Shown here piece by piece: positions 55,638-64,000 of a stretch of DNA of 64,000 bases. Within the stretch, counting starts at the first letter, position 1; each line of letters opens with the position of its first letter. The DNA is taken from positions 737,435-801,434 of the forward strand of contig NZ_JAMJWD020000002.1 of NCBI RefSeq assembly GCF_023554255.2, in the 5' to 3' direction. The translations under genes were made by a program, and so were the position numbers. Below the pieces are notes generated by a model. The model made no database searches and was not told where the DNA came from. It worked only from the letters and a program-made list of their open reading frames with translations. This DNA is from Phyllobacterium sp. 21LDTY02-6. GTDB taxonomy: Bacteria > Pseudomonadota > Alphaproteobacteria > Rhizobiales > Rhizobiaceae.

Positions 55638-57149
55638 TTATTCGCTGATGAGCTTCACCTTGTCGCCGACGGAGACCGTACCGCCCGGCGGCATGGCGTT
55701 GATCAGCCTGAACAGGTCGAGCTTGCGGTCCGTTCCCATGATGCGGTTGGAAAGGCTGGGCAATGTGTCGCCCGGCTTGACGGTGACCACGCGGATGCGG
55801 AGCGGCTTGATCGCCGCCTTTTCCTGGTCTGTCAGGACGCGGAAGCTCTGCGTGACGGCCTGCGATACCGGCAGCAGCGACGTGCTTCCGGTCGGTGCGG
55901 CGGTCAGGAACCGGTAAATCCTGTTTCCCGCATTGACGACGAAGATGTCGAATTCCCAACGATCCGCCTTGGCGCGCGCCGTTGCCGCAGGCATGCCGTT
56001 GAATGTCGTTGCGGTCACGCTGGCCTCGTCGAGGCCGGTCACCCAGCCGCTGCGCATGTAGTCGGTCATCGACGGCGTGCCGGAAACCTGCGTTCCGTCG
56101 AACCGGATGGCGATCTCGCCCGGCCCCGTCGCCATGACCGCGTCGGCGCTGTTATCGATCGTGAAGCCTTCCGGCACCGCGAAACTCACGCCGAGAAGCG
56201 GGTGGACGAAGGTGCGGCCGCGCACATAGCCTTCCTCCGGCGTATCGCCATAGAGCACCCCGTCGATCCCCTGCAGGAAGGAATCGCGGTCTGTCGTGCC
56301 TATGCCGGGTGCGCCGATGCGGCGGGCATGGCCACGCGCCAGCTCGATGCGCTGGGGAGCCGAGGGATGGCTGGCGAGGAAGTCGAGGCTGGCATCGGTT
56401 GCGCCCGAGACATTGCGGAAATCCGAATAGGACGCCATCGACTGGAGAAAGCGCGGCGCGGCGAAGGGATCATAGCCCGCCTCGCCGATCATCTTGATGC
56501 CGATCGCATCCGCCTGGAGTTCCTGGTTGCGGGAGAACTGCGCCATGCGCAACTTGCCGCGGATCAGCGCTTCCTGCGCCGCCCTGTCCCCTTGCAAGAC
56601 TTCCGAAACGACGCGCCCGGCAATGACGGCTTCCTGTTCGCGCTGCTGGCGCTCTATGCCGTGATTGGCGATCACATGGCCCATTTCGTGGGCGATCACC
56701 GCTGCAAGCTCGGCGCTGTCATTGGCGAGCGCCAGCAATCCGCGCGTCACGTAGAGATAGCCGCCGGGCAGGGCAAAGGCGTTGATATTGGGCGAATTCA
56801 GGATGGTGATGCGATAGGTATGCGTCGGATTGTCGGACACGGTGGTCAGATTGCCGACGACCTTGGCCACCATCCGCTCGAGCTTGGCGTCCTTGTACTC
56901 GCCGCCATAGGTCGCGAGGATGCGCGGATGCTGCTCCGCGCTGAGCCGCGCCAGGCGGTCGTTCTTGTTGACATTGTCGACGGTGACGGGATTCGACGAC
57001 GGGCCGAGCGCATCTTCCTTGGAAACGTTGAGCACCTGGCAGCCGGAAAGAAAGGCGAGCACCAGCATGGCCGCGGCGGGATTCCGGCTGCGGCTGGCGG
57101 GCTGTAACCAGCCCTTCATGGGTGATGCGGTGTGCGGCCTCAGAATCAT
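55638..57149 (-). CDS. M48 zinc metalloprotease lipoprotein with LysM domain
   Basis: This 503-residue protein has a lipoprotein signal (LAFLSGC, Cys37), a BepA/LoiP-like M48 protease domain with HEMGH at residues 154-158 and a third ligand Glu in NQELQADAIGIK, a long middle domain, and a C-terminal LysM-type repeat (RVVTVKPGDTLPSLSNRIMGTDRKLDLFRLIN). It should sit at the inner face of the outer membrane and degrade or fold damaged outer-membrane proteins, held to peptidoglycan by LysM. The start may be 57149 or the internal ATG 57119. Confidence 0.92.
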   Translation of the reverse strand: MILRPHTASPMKGWLQPASRSRNPAAAMLVLAFLSGCQVLNVSKEDALGPSSNPVTVDNVNKNDRLARLSAEQHPRILATYGGEYKDAKLERMVAKVVGNLTTVSDNPTHTYRITILNSPNINAFALPGGYLYVTRGLLALANDSAELAAVIAHEMGHVIANHGIERQQREQEAVIAGRVVSEVLQGDRAAQEALIRGKLRMAQFSRNQELQADAIGIKMIGEAGYDPFAAPRFLQSMASYSDFRNVSGATDASLDFLASHPSAPQRIELARGHARRIGAPGIGTTDRDSFLQGIDGVLYGDTPEEGYVRGRTFVHPLLGVSFAVPEGFTIDNSADAVMATGPGEIAIRFDGTQVSGTPSMTDYMRSGWVTGLDEASVTATTFNGMPAATARAKADRWEFDIFVVNAGNRIYRFLTAAPTGSTSLLPVSQAVTQSFRVLTDQEKAAIKPLRIRVVTVKPGDTLPSLSNRIMGTDRKLDLFRLINAMPPGGTVSVGDKVKLISE

Positions 57150-57264
57150 TTCCTCGTGTGAACGCGTCGGGAGACTCGTATGTCGTTGTTCTTGCTAGCC
57201 CGGTAAAGAGTTTGGGGCAAGATTTCATTGCCTTGTCTAAGGGAGGCAAGGCGCCGAAAATATG

Positions 57265-58017
57265 TCAAACTTCAGACTCCTGCGAACCGAGATATTTTCG
57301 CAACAGCGGCGGACCGTCCGGCGAAAGCATCTGTTCGGCGGGCCCCGAGGCGGCGATATGGCCCTCTTCGAGGAAAAAAAGCATCGAGGAAAGGCGCAGC
57401 GCGTCGTCCGGGTGATGCGTCACCATGATCACGGTCATGCCGGTTTCGTCGCGAAGATCACCGATCAGATCGAGCATTTCATGCCGCAGCGCCGGTCCCA
57501 GCGAAGCAAAGGCTTCGTCCAGCAGCAGGACCGGGCTGTTGCGCACCAGCGTGCGGGCCAGCGCCACCCTTTGCCGTTCCCCGCCGGACAGCGCTTCCGG
57601 CCTGCGCTTCTCCTTGCCGGCCAACCCTACCTTGGCGATAGCCGACGAGACCGCATCCTCATCGGCCGAACTCAGCTTGAGATCCGGGCGGCGCCCGAGG
57701 CCGACATTGGAGAAGACGTCGAGATGCGCGAAGAGATTGTTGTCCTGGAACACCATCGATACCGCGCGGCGGGATGGCGGAAGCAGCGTGACATCCTTGC
57801 CGCCGATCCAAACACGGCCGGACTCCGCCTTCTCGAAGCCGGCGACGAGATTGAGCAGGGTCGATTTGCCGGAGCCGCTCGGGCCGATGATGGCGGCGAT
57901 CGCGGAGCCTTCGACGGTGAGGTCGAAAAGCATTTCCATCGAACCATAGCGAAAGGTGACATTGTCAAGCCTGACGGAGGCGCCGCCCTTGGCAATATCG
58001 GCTCTATCGTCCTGCAT
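57265..58017 (-). CDS. thiQ: Thiamine ABC transporter ATPase
   Basis: This 250-residue ATPase energises thiamine/TPP uptake. It has Walker [10 protein letters not shown], signature [14 protein letters not shown] and Walker [13 protein letters not shown], the ThiQ-type D-loop in which Phe replaces the usual Thr. The short total length is normal for ThiQ. ATG 58017 follows GGGAG at six bases and overlaps the 3' end of thiP by 14 bases, so the two are translationally coupled. It is the last gene of thiB-thiP-thiQ. Confidence 0.93.
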   Translation of the reverse strand: MQDDRADIAKGGASVRLDNVTFRYGSMEMLFDLTVEGSAIAAIIGPSGSGKSTLLNLVAGFEKAESGRVWIGGKDVTLLPPSRRAVSMVFQDNNLFAHLDVFSNVGLGRRPDLKLSSADEDAVSSAIAKVGLAGKEKRRPEALSGGERQRVALARTLVRNSPVLLLDEAFASLGPALRHEMLDLIGDLRDETGMTVIMVTHHPDDALRLSSMLFFLEEGHIAASGPAEQMLSPDGPPLLRKYLGSQESEV

Positions 58018-59614
58018 CGGCGTCTCCCTGGGCCCGATCCGCAAGCATCATCAGCCCCATGCACAATATTCCGAGGATCAAGGCCAATCCGGCCGCATCG
58101 GCCGTGCGGTAGCTGCCCATCCTTTGCAACAGGAGGTAGGGCAATGTCTGTACGGTATCATTGCCGAAAAGCGCAATCGTGCCGAGATCGCCCAGCGAAA
58201 GCGCCATGGCGAAGGCGAAGGCAGCGCCGAGCGATCGCTTCAGCCCCGGCCAGTCGATCAGGCGGAAACGGGTCCAGCCGGCGATGCCAAGCTGAGCGCA
58301 GAGCCGGTTGTTCCTGGCTGCCATCGTATCCCATGCCGGGCGCAGCACCCGGAAGGCGAAGGGCACCGCCATGGCGGCATTGACGGCGACGACCATCACC
58401 GGAGCGAGGCTGAACGGATCGACATAATGCCGCGAAAGGATGAACCAGCCCGCGCCGATGACGATGGGCGGCACGACGAGGATAAGGCTGGCGCCGAGGT
58501 CCAGCACGCGCTCCAGGGGGCGGGCAGGGCCGTAGCCGCGCGCCGTGGCCACATGTTCCCGCGAAGAGACCAGCGCGAGCGCCAGCAGCACCGAGAGAAA
58601 AGCCGCGGCGGCGCCGAGGCAGATGCTGGTCATGATGGCGCGCCAGACGACAGGCTCGAACAGCAGCCGGCCAAAATCGGCCGAGGCGCCCGAAACCACG
58701 GTGCCGGCGATGGGCGCGGCGACGAAGAGAAAGCCGCAGGCGATGAGAACGCTGCCGAAGAGCCGGGTGGCTCTCTCCGGGTCGTCGAACCTGCGCGTGG
58801 TCGTGCGGAAGGTCTGGCCTTCCTCGGTGGGCCGCCCTGCCAGGCCGAGAAATGCCAGGATGGCAAGCGTCAGCGCAAGCTGCAGCAGCGTCAGCGCCAC
58901 GGCCCGGGCAATGTCGAAATCGAAATGCAGGGCCTGATAGATCGCGACTTCGAGCGTGGTTGCGCGCGGTCCGCCGCCGAGCGTCAGCACCACGGTGAAG
59001 GAGGTGACGCAGAGCATGAAGATGAGCCCCGCTATACCGGGCAGGTTGCGCAATATTGCCGGCCATTCGATCAGGCGGAACCGGGTCGGTTCGCTCATGC
59101 CGAGCTGTGCCGCAAGTTTCCAGTAATCTTCCGGGATCGTATCGAGGCTGGCAAGAATGAGCCGCGTGGCGAGCGGAAGGTTGAAGAATATATGGGCCAG
59201 AAGAATGCCGGTCAGGCCGTATATGTCGGGAATCTGGTGCATGCCGAGATAGGCCATGCCGGCCGCGAGCAATCCATTGCGGCCATAGATGCTGGTGATG
59301 CCGAGCACCGCCACCAGCGCCGGCAAGGCGAGCGGCAGGGCGAACAGGCGCAGGATCATGCTGCGCCCCGGGAAATCCGGCCGGGCATGCAGCGCGCGGG
59401 CCAGCGGCAGCGCGAGGATGACGGACAACAGGGTGGAGAGCGAAGCCTGGAGCAGGGTGAAGCGCGCAATCCGCCAGATATAGGAGTCGAAGCCGGTGAA
59501 GCCGCCGACGCCGCCCAGGACTTCGAAGACGAGACCCATGAGGGCCCCGCCGGCGAGAAGCGAAAGCAAGACCAGAGCGAGGATGCCCGACAATTGTCTC
59601 GCCCGGAATGGCAT
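58004..59614 (-). CDS. thiP: Thiamine ABC transporter permease
   Basis: This 536-residue permease has two homologous halves, each with about six membrane helices and an EAA loop; the first is visible in [28 protein letters not shown] and the second in [25 protein letters not shown]. This fused two-domain layout is that of ThiP. ATG 59614 overlaps the thiB TAA (TAATG). It carries thiamine delivered by ThiB across the inner membrane using ThiQ. Confidence 0.94.
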   Translation of the reverse strand: MPFRARQLSGILALVLLSLLAGGALMGLVFEVLGGVGGFTGFDSYIWRIARFTLLQASLSTLLSVILALPLARALHARPDFPGRSMILRLFALPLALPALVAVLGITSIYGRNGLLAAGMAYLGMHQIPDIYGLTGILLAHIFFNLPLATRLILASLDTIPEDYWKLAAQLGMSEPTRFRLIEWPAILRNLPGIAGLIFMLCVTSFTVVLTLGGGPRATTLEVAIYQALHFDFDIARAVALTLLQLALTLAILAFLGLAGRPTEEGQTFRTTTRRFDDPERATRLFGSVLIACGFLFVAAPIAGTVVSGASADFGRLLFEPVVWRAIMTSICLGAAAAFLSVLLALALVSSREHVATARGYGPARPLERVLDLGASLILVVPPIVIGAGWFILSRHYVDPFSLAPVMVVAVNAAMAVPFAFRVLRPAWDTMAARNNRLCAQLGIAGWTRFRLIDWPGLKRSLGAAFAFAMALSLGDLGTIALFGNDTVQTLPYLLLQRMGSYRTADAAGLALILGILCMGLMMLADRAQGDADAGR

Positions 59615-60627
59615 TATTTGCTCATCGCCAGAAGCCACTCGTCGATCCAGTTCTTGCGGTTTTCAAACACCTGCTGCGGGGCAAGCGCAAGCGTCTTGGC
59701 GGGTTTCACAAGCTGGTCGAATGCCGGGTTGAGCGGGGCGCTCGTCGCAGCCGCCGGATACATCCAGTTGGTTTCGGGAATTGCATCCTGGAACGCCGTT
59801 CCGATCATGAATTTCAGGAATTGCGCCGAAAGCGGGTTCTTGGCGCCATTGACGGTGCGAGCGGCCACCTCGACCTGCAAATAGTGACCTTCGTCGAAGG
59901 ACGCGGCCTTGTAGCGGTCGCTCTTGTCGGCGATCAGATGATAGGCGGGCGAGGTCGTATAGGACAGCACCATCGGCGCTTCGCCCTTGGTGAACAGGCC
60001 ATAGGCTTCCGACCAGCCGGGCGTGACCGTGAGTACACGGCCCTTCAGCTTCTCCCATGCCTTGCCCGCATCGTCGCCATAGACGGATTTCACCCATAGC
60101 AGGAGCCCGAGGCCCGGCGTCGAGGTGCGCGGGTCCTGGATCACGATCTTTTCGCCGGGATCGCCCTCGATCAGCGCCTTGAGGCTGGCAGGCGGGTCCT
60201 TCATCTTCTCGCTGTCATAGACCACGGCGAAATAGCCGTAATCATACGGAACGAAGACGTCGTCCTCGAAGCCGCCCGGTATCTTGACCGCGCTGACATC
60301 GGTTTCGTGCGGAGCGAAAAGCCCGGTCCTTGCCGCTTCGAAGGTGAGGTTGGTGTCGAGGCCGAGAACGATATCGGCCTTGGTCGAGGCGCCTTCGAGC
60401 TTGAGCCGGTTGAGGAGGGCGACGCCATCGGCAACGGCCACGAAATCCACCGTGCAGGCGCATTCCTTCTCGAAGGCTTCCTTCACCTTGGGGCCGGGGC
60501 CCCATTCAGCGGTAAAGCTCTCATAGGTATAGACCGTAAGCTTGCCCGCCGCATGGGCGCCGGCATTCGCACCGAGCGTCGCCGCAAGCGCAAGCATGAG
60601 TGCATGGATCGTCTGAACTGGCCGCAT
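59614..60627 (-). CDS. thiB: Thiamine-binding periplasmic protein
   Basis: This 337-residue binding protein has a signal peptide (residues about 1-27, ending GAHAA) and the ThiB core [37 protein letters not shown], read in parts, with LGLDTNL and [18 protein letters not shown]. It captures thiamine and its phosphates in the periplasm. AGGAGG precedes its ATG. It is the first gene after a TPP riboswitch, so uptake should fall when TPP is plentiful. Confidence 0.95.
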   Translation of the reverse strand: MRPVQTIHALMLALAATLGANAGAHAAGKLTVYTYESFTAEWGPGPKVKEAFEKECACTVDFVAVADGVALLNRLKLEGASTKADIVLGLDTNLTFEAARTGLFAPHETDVSAVKIPGGFEDDVFVPYDYGYFAVVYDSEKMKDPPASLKALIEGDPGEKIVIQDPRTSTPGLGLLLWVKSVYGDDAGKAWEKLKGRVLTVTPGWSEAYGLFTKGEAPMVLSYTTSPAYHLIADKSDRYKAASFDEGHYLQVEVAARTVNGAKNPLSAQFLKFMIGTAFQDAIPETNWMYPAAATSAPLNPAFDQLVKPAKTLALAPQQVFENRKNWIDEWLLAMSK

Positions 60628-60682
60628 CAGCGCCTCCTATTCTATGTTTCAAGAGGATAGGCGGGCTGTTCATCGCCGCATC

Positions 60683-60773
60683 TAATCCCTCCGCCGGTAC
60701 AAGCCGGATCAGGTTCCGCGGGTTGGCGCGAATGACTCATGCCTCTCAGCCCATCTTGCGGATGGGCACCCCG
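60683..60773 (-). ncRNA. TPP riboswitch (THI element)
   Basis: Read on the minus strand, the conserved parts occur in order: GGGGTGCC, then GGGCTGAGAGGC, then CGGAACCTGATCCGGCTTGTACCGGCGGAGGGATTAG in pieces. The CTGAGA and ACCTGATC-GG-T-A-T-ACCGGCG-AGGGA blocks are the thiamine-pyrophosphate binding core. It lies 56 bases before the thiB start. Confidence 0.97.
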
Positions 60774-60824
60774 TTAGAGCATTGCAAAGACTAGAGAAAA
60801 CCTGTTCCGGGCGCAAGCGCGCTT

Positions 60825-61622
60825 TCAGGCGGCGTCGACCTCCTGGAGAAAGGCGCGGATCATCGCGGTGAGATGGTCCGGCTGCTCGATACAGGGCATG
60901 TGGCCCGCGCCCTTTATGAGCTCATAGCGGGCATCCGGGACGAGCCGCGCCAGGCCGAGAACCGTTTCGGGCGGGGTGGAGCCGTCCTGGTCGCCCGCCA
61001 CGCAAAGCGTCGGCACGGCGATGCGCGCCGACGATTGCGTCAGGTCCGCATCGCGAATGGCGGCACAGGTGCCGACATAGCCGGCGACGGGCTGGCGCGC
61101 CACCATGTTGCGATAGCCGGCATGTTCGGCATTGCCGGGCTGGCGGAATTCGGGCGTGAACCATTTCTGCATGACATCGTCGAGGATGCTGGCGATGCCA
61201 TTGGCTTCGACCGCGGCGATGCGGCCATTCCAGCTGTCTGCCGTGCCGATCTTGTGGGCCGTGCAGCAAAGAACGAGCGCATGCACGAGATCCGGCCGCC
61301 GCGCATAGACGCCCTGCGCGACCACGCCGCCGGCCGAAAGCCCGCAAATCACCGCATTCCTGACGGCAAGCAGGTCGAGCAGGCCGATCAGATCATCGAC
61401 ATGATCATCCATGGAATAGGGCGAGGTGCCGATATCCGAGAGGCCCTGTCCGCGCAGATCATAGGTTATGATGGGGAAATCGCCGGCGAGGCGGATGACG
61501 ACATCGCGCCAGATGCGAAAATCGGTGCCGAGCGCATTGGCAAAGACGAGAACCGGCGCGCCGGCCGGTCCGCCGATGAGCTGGTAATGAATGTTGATAC
61601 CGTTGATATCGGCAAATTGCAC
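60825..61622 (-). CDS. pcaD: 3-oxoadipate enol-lactonase-like alpha/beta hydrolase
   Basis: This 265-residue alpha/beta hydrolase has the strand-turn FANALGTDFRIWRDV, YDLRGQGLSD, nucleophile elbow GLSAGGVVAQ, acid in AGDQDGSTPP and His in GAGHMPCIEQP, all as in PcaD, which opens beta-ketoadipate enol-lactone in aromatic catabolism. The GTG at 61622 has GGGAG six bases before it and gives a normal PcaD start; the frame continues upstream without support. No other pca genes are nearby, so the substrate could differ. It is unrelated to the thi genes that flank it. Confidence 0.8.
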   Translation of the reverse strand: MQFADINGINIHYQLIGGPAGAPVLVFANALGTDFRIWRDVVIRLAGDFPIITYDLRGQGLSDIGTSPYSMDDHVDDLIGLLDLLAVRNAVICGLSAGGVVAQGVYARRPDLVHALVLCCTAHKIGTADSWNGRIAAVEANGIASILDDVMQKWFTPEFRQPGNAEHAGYRNMVARQPVAGYVGTCAAIRDADLTQSSARIAVPTLCVAGDQDGSTPPETVLGLARLVPDARYELIKGAGHMPCIEQPDHLTAMIRAFLQEVDAA

Positions 61623-61771
61623 GTTGATCTCCCGGATTGAGGCGGCTGGTTGCGGCCATGATACTTGAATTCGCCGCCCGGTGAACCGCAGTTCTTCCGG
61701 CATCCTGTTCCTTCGCCTTTGGGGCTGTTCCTTGGCTGGCCCTTGCGCAAAACGCGTGGTAATGGGCCTGC

Positions 61772-62416
61772 ATGAGCAAATTCGTCGTGCTTCTCGGTGG
61801 TTCCCTGGTCGTTACGCCCCGTCTCCTCAGGCTGGTGGAGGGTGCGCGGGTGCTGGCAGCCGATGGTGGCGCGGCCCATGCCGAACCGCTCGGACTGGTG
61901 CCGGAACTCTGGCTTGGTGATTTCGATTCCACCTCGCCCGAACTCGAACGCCAATATGCCGAGGTGCCGCGCCAGACATTCCCGGCCAGGAAGGACATGA
62001 CCGATGGCGAACTGGCCGTCGAGGAAGCGTTCCGGCGAGGGGCGACGCATGTCATCCTTTGCGGCGCCTTTGGCGGCGAGCGGACCGATCACATGCTGCT
62101 GCATCTGACCATGGCGGTGCGATTCGCCGCCGAGGGAAGGCTGCTGACGCTGTGCAGCGGCACGGAGGAGGCGCATCCGGTCGTTGCGGGCGATTATGAT
62201 TTCGACTTCGAGGATGGAACGCCGTTCAGCATTGTTGCATTCTCGGAACTACACGGTCTTTTTATCAGCGGCGCGTCCTGGCCGTTGGAAAATATGGAAC
62301 TTTCCTTCGGTTCATCGCTTACAGTGTCGAATGCCGTATGTGGACGCCTCCACGTATCGCTCCATTCAGGCAAGGCAATCCTGATCGCTGCGCCGCCGAT
62401 TGCGTCCCGCTTGTAA
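61772..62416 (+). CDS. thiN: Thiamine pyrophosphokinase
   Basis: This 214-residue enzyme transfers pyrophosphate from ATP to thiamine to make TPP. The family motifs are present: ADGGAAHAEPLGLVPELWLGDFDS, read in parts, with GDFDS; RKDMTDGELAVEEA (KDxTD); and GAFGGERTDHMLLHL (GGRxDH). Length is normal. It lies beside the thiBPQ uptake operon on the opposite strand, so imported thiamine can be turned into the ligand of the riboswitch. It has no riboswitch of its own that I can see. Confidence 0.93.
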   Translation: MSKFVVLLGGSLVVTPRLLRLVEGARVLAADGGAAHAEPLGLVPELWLGDFDSTSPELERQYAEVPRQTFPARKDMTDGELAVEEAFRRGATHVILCGAFGGERTDHMLLHLTMAVRFAAEGRLLTLCSGTEEAHPVVAGDYDFDFEDGTPFSIVAFSELHGLFISGASWPLENMELSFGSSLTVSNAVCGRLHVSLHSGKAILIAAPPIASRL

Positions 62417-62501
62417 AGAAAAGCGGAAAATGCAATCTTCGCCGCACAGCGTTGGGGACGCAAGCTGGGTTAGTTTGGTATTAGAACGGGAGAGGTCTTC
62501 C

Positions 62502-62783
62502 ATGTTGAAAACATTGTCTACAGTCGCAGTCGCCGCGGTCCTGGCGTTTTCAGTAGCCGGTTGCACAACCAGCGAGCAGCGGACAGCTGGCTATGGCGTG
62601 GGTGGTGCTGCTCTCGGCGCATTGGCCGGCGGCGCCATCGGTGGCGGTCGCGGCGCATTGGCGGGTGCGGCAATCGGCGGTGCGTCCGGCGTCGTCGTCG
62701 GCGCGGCCACGTCGAATGACGGACGGCGTTACTGCACCTATGAAAATCGTTATGGCGAGCGCTATCGGGCGCCTTGCCGCTGA
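62502..62783 (+). CDS. Glycine-zipper lipoprotein (first copy)
   Basis: This 93-residue lipoprotein has a signal peptide with lipobox VAGC (Cys21), then a glycine-zipper stretch (GYGVGGAALGALAGGAIGGGRGALAGAAIGGASG, read in parts) of the Rick-17kDa/OmpA-like type that packs in membranes. It ends with a two-cysteine motif C-x-Y-x-x-R-x-G-x-x-Y-x-A-P-C. The same motif ends its downstream neighbour. The ATG follows GGGAGAGG. It is probably an outer-membrane or envelope protein of unknown job. Confidence 0.82.
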   Translation: MLKTLSTVAVAAVLAFSVAGCTTSEQRTAGYGVGGAALGALAGGAIGGGRGALAGAAIGGASGVVVGAATSNDGRRYCTYENRYGERYRAPCR

Positions 62784-62807
62784 TAACATGATCCATATTG
62801 GACCAGG

Positions 62808-62831
62808 CAGGCCGGGCAACCGGCCTGTTTT
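62808..62831 (+). terminator. Rho-independent terminator after first lipoprotein gene
   Basis: CAGGCCGG (62808-62815) pairs with CCGGCCTG (62820-62827) and is followed by TTTT. The stem is nearly identical to the one after the second lipoprotein gene. Confidence 0.85.
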
Positions 62832-62913
62832 CATTAAGAGGCCAGCTTCTACCGATCTTTGTTCTGCCGCATTGGGATTGCAGCATGGATCGGTTGTTAT
62901 TTGAGAGGGTAAT

Positions 62914-63285
62914 ATGATGAATATGCGCATTGCCGCCATCGCGGCGACCGCACTTCTGGCGATTTCGGTCGCCGGCTGCGAGACCACAGAGCAGAACCAG
63001 CGAGCCGGGACAGGGGCGTTGATCGGTGCCGGAGCGGGTGCTTTGGCAGGACAGGCGCTTGGCCGCGACACGAAGAGCACCGTCGTCGGTGCCGCTGCCG
63101 GCGGTATTCTCGGCGCTGCTGTCGGTACTGCAACGACGCCGCGCCGCGGCAATGAGAATCTCTGCCGCTACCAGCGTCGCGACGGTTCCATCTACAATGC
63201 GCCTTGCGAAGGCAATGGCGGCGGGGCCTATGATCGCGGCTATCGCGATGACCGCTATTACCGCGATTCGGACGGCGGCTACTGA
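62914..63285 (+). CDS. Glycine-zipper lipoprotein (second copy)
   Basis: This 123-residue lipoprotein has lipobox VAGC (Cys22), a glycine zipper (GTGALIGAGAGALAGQALG and VVGAAAGGILGAAVGTA), the same C-x-Y-x-x-R-x-G-x-x-Y-x-A-P-C motif as the gene before, and then an additional Tyr/Arg/Asp/Gly-rich tail of about 30 residues. It probably arose by tandem duplication with later divergence. GAGAGGGTAAT precedes the start. The role is likely envelope-related but unknown. Confidence 0.82.
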   Translation: MMNMRIAAIAATALLAISVAGCETTEQNQRAGTGALIGAGAGALAGQALGRDTKSTVVGAAAGGILGAAVGTATTPRRGNENLCRYQRRDGSIYNAPCEGNGGGAYDRGYRDDRYYRDSDGGY

Positions 63286-63310
63286 TCCGGACAATTCAGC
63301 ATTTGTGCAG

Positions 63311-63341
63311 ACAGGCCGGGTAAAACCGGCCTGTTTCGTTT
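63311..63341 (+). terminator. Rho-independent terminator after second lipoprotein gene
   Basis: ACAGGCCGG (63311-63319) pairs exactly with CCGGCCTGT (63326-63334) across GTAAAA and is followed by TTCGTTT. Confidence 0.88.
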
Positions 63342-63438
63342 GACAGACGATGAAATCTCGCCGAGAAGCGGCTTGATCTCCGCCCATGATCTGCGCCCAT
63401 GGCATTTAGACCCATAGCTTTTTAGAATAGTATCCCCG

Positions 63439-64000
<562 letters not shown>

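Noticed and set aside
55578-57107. A 509-codon plus-strand frame over the M48 protease gene
   Set aside because: The minus-strand protein has HEMGH, lipobox and LysM features; the plus-strand frame is a shadow.
57956-59884. A 642-codon plus-strand frame over thiQ and thiP
   Set aside because: The translation is low-complexity, rich in Glu, Gln, Arg and Gly, while the minus strand has clear overlapping thi genes with family motifs.
61772-62416. A second TPP riboswitch upstream of the thiamine pyrophosphokinase gene
   Set aside because: The short upstream gap lacks the CTGAGA and ACCTGATC blocks.

Overview
The window is GC-rich chromosomal DNA from an alphaproteobacterium, most likely a member of the Hyphomicrobiales (Rhizobiales) near the Brucella/Ochrobactrum/Phyllobacterium group. 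The reasons are the gene orders rplU-rpmA-GNAT-obgE-proB-proA-nadD-rsfS-rlmH and SUV3-like helicase-S4 protein-fdxA-carD, rhizobial families such as PhaR, DUF6867, DUF6074 and a lysine 6-dehydrogenase, and the closeness of several proteins to Brucella or Agrobacterium sequences as remembered. No database was searched, so the genus is an inference. I saw no prophage, insertion sequence, CRISPR array, rRNA or plasmid functions. Most of the window is ordinary core genome.

Layout. 0-5.5 kb: the end of an AI-2E-type transporter, small conserved proteins, an Lrp regulator divergent from a lysine 6-dehydrogenase, an M29 aminopeptidase and three small poorly known genes. 5.5-11.2 kb: a regulator-rich accessory stretch, with an AmpR-like LysR gene, a carboxymuconolactone-decarboxylase/SDR/cupin operon, an Rrf2 regulator, a TetR regulator with a large palindrome, and a LysE exporter with its Lrp regulator. 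11.3-12.5 kb: a NepI-like efflux gene. 12.7-20 kb: tRNA-Ser, then the rplU to rlmH core block. 20-29.8 kb: MacAB-type efflux, methylmalonate-semialdehyde dehydrogenase with a LysR gene, and a GntR / D-amino-acid dehydrogenase / 4-hydroxyproline epimerase cluster. 30-36.1 kb: a complete branched-chain amino-acid ABC transporter (livHMGF, a DUF6867 membrane protein, livK). 36.2-46.2 kb: pyruvate carboxylase, an MFS transporter, a bdhA-patatin pair, ispG, ispA and mtgA. 46.3-50.2 kb: rpmF and the polyhydroxybutyrate genes phaR, phaA and phaB. 50.6-55.5 kb: helicase, S4 protein, fdxA and carD. 55.6-64 kb: an M48-LysM lipoprotein, thiBPQ behind a TPP riboswitch, an enol-lactonase, thiamine pyrophosphokinase, two tandem glycine-zipper lipoproteins and the start of an ABC-F ATPase.

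How the genes work together. PHB turnover is well represented: phaA and phaB make the monomer, phaR represses, bdhA oxidises 3-hydroxybutyrate, and a patatin-like hydrolase is translationally coupled to bdhA. Thiamine uptake (thiBPQ) and conversion to TPP (pyrophosphokinase) lie close together, with uptake under a TPP riboswitch. ispG and ispA supply isoprenoid precursors and prenyl chains. proB and proA make proline, while the hydroxyproline cluster degrades a related compound.

The most unusual things I could see are these. LivG carries a lysine/alanine-rich linker and a C-terminal helix-hairpin-helix-like domain usually seen on other proteins. A 15-bp palindrome is shared by the Rrf2 gene and the decarboxylase operon. 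Short tandem duplications recur at the 3' ends of genes, several of them copying the stop codon. A 36-bp palindrome lies between a TetR gene and a 60-residue ORF. rsfS appears to lack any ATG, GTG or TTG start. I found no convincing new multi-gene system.
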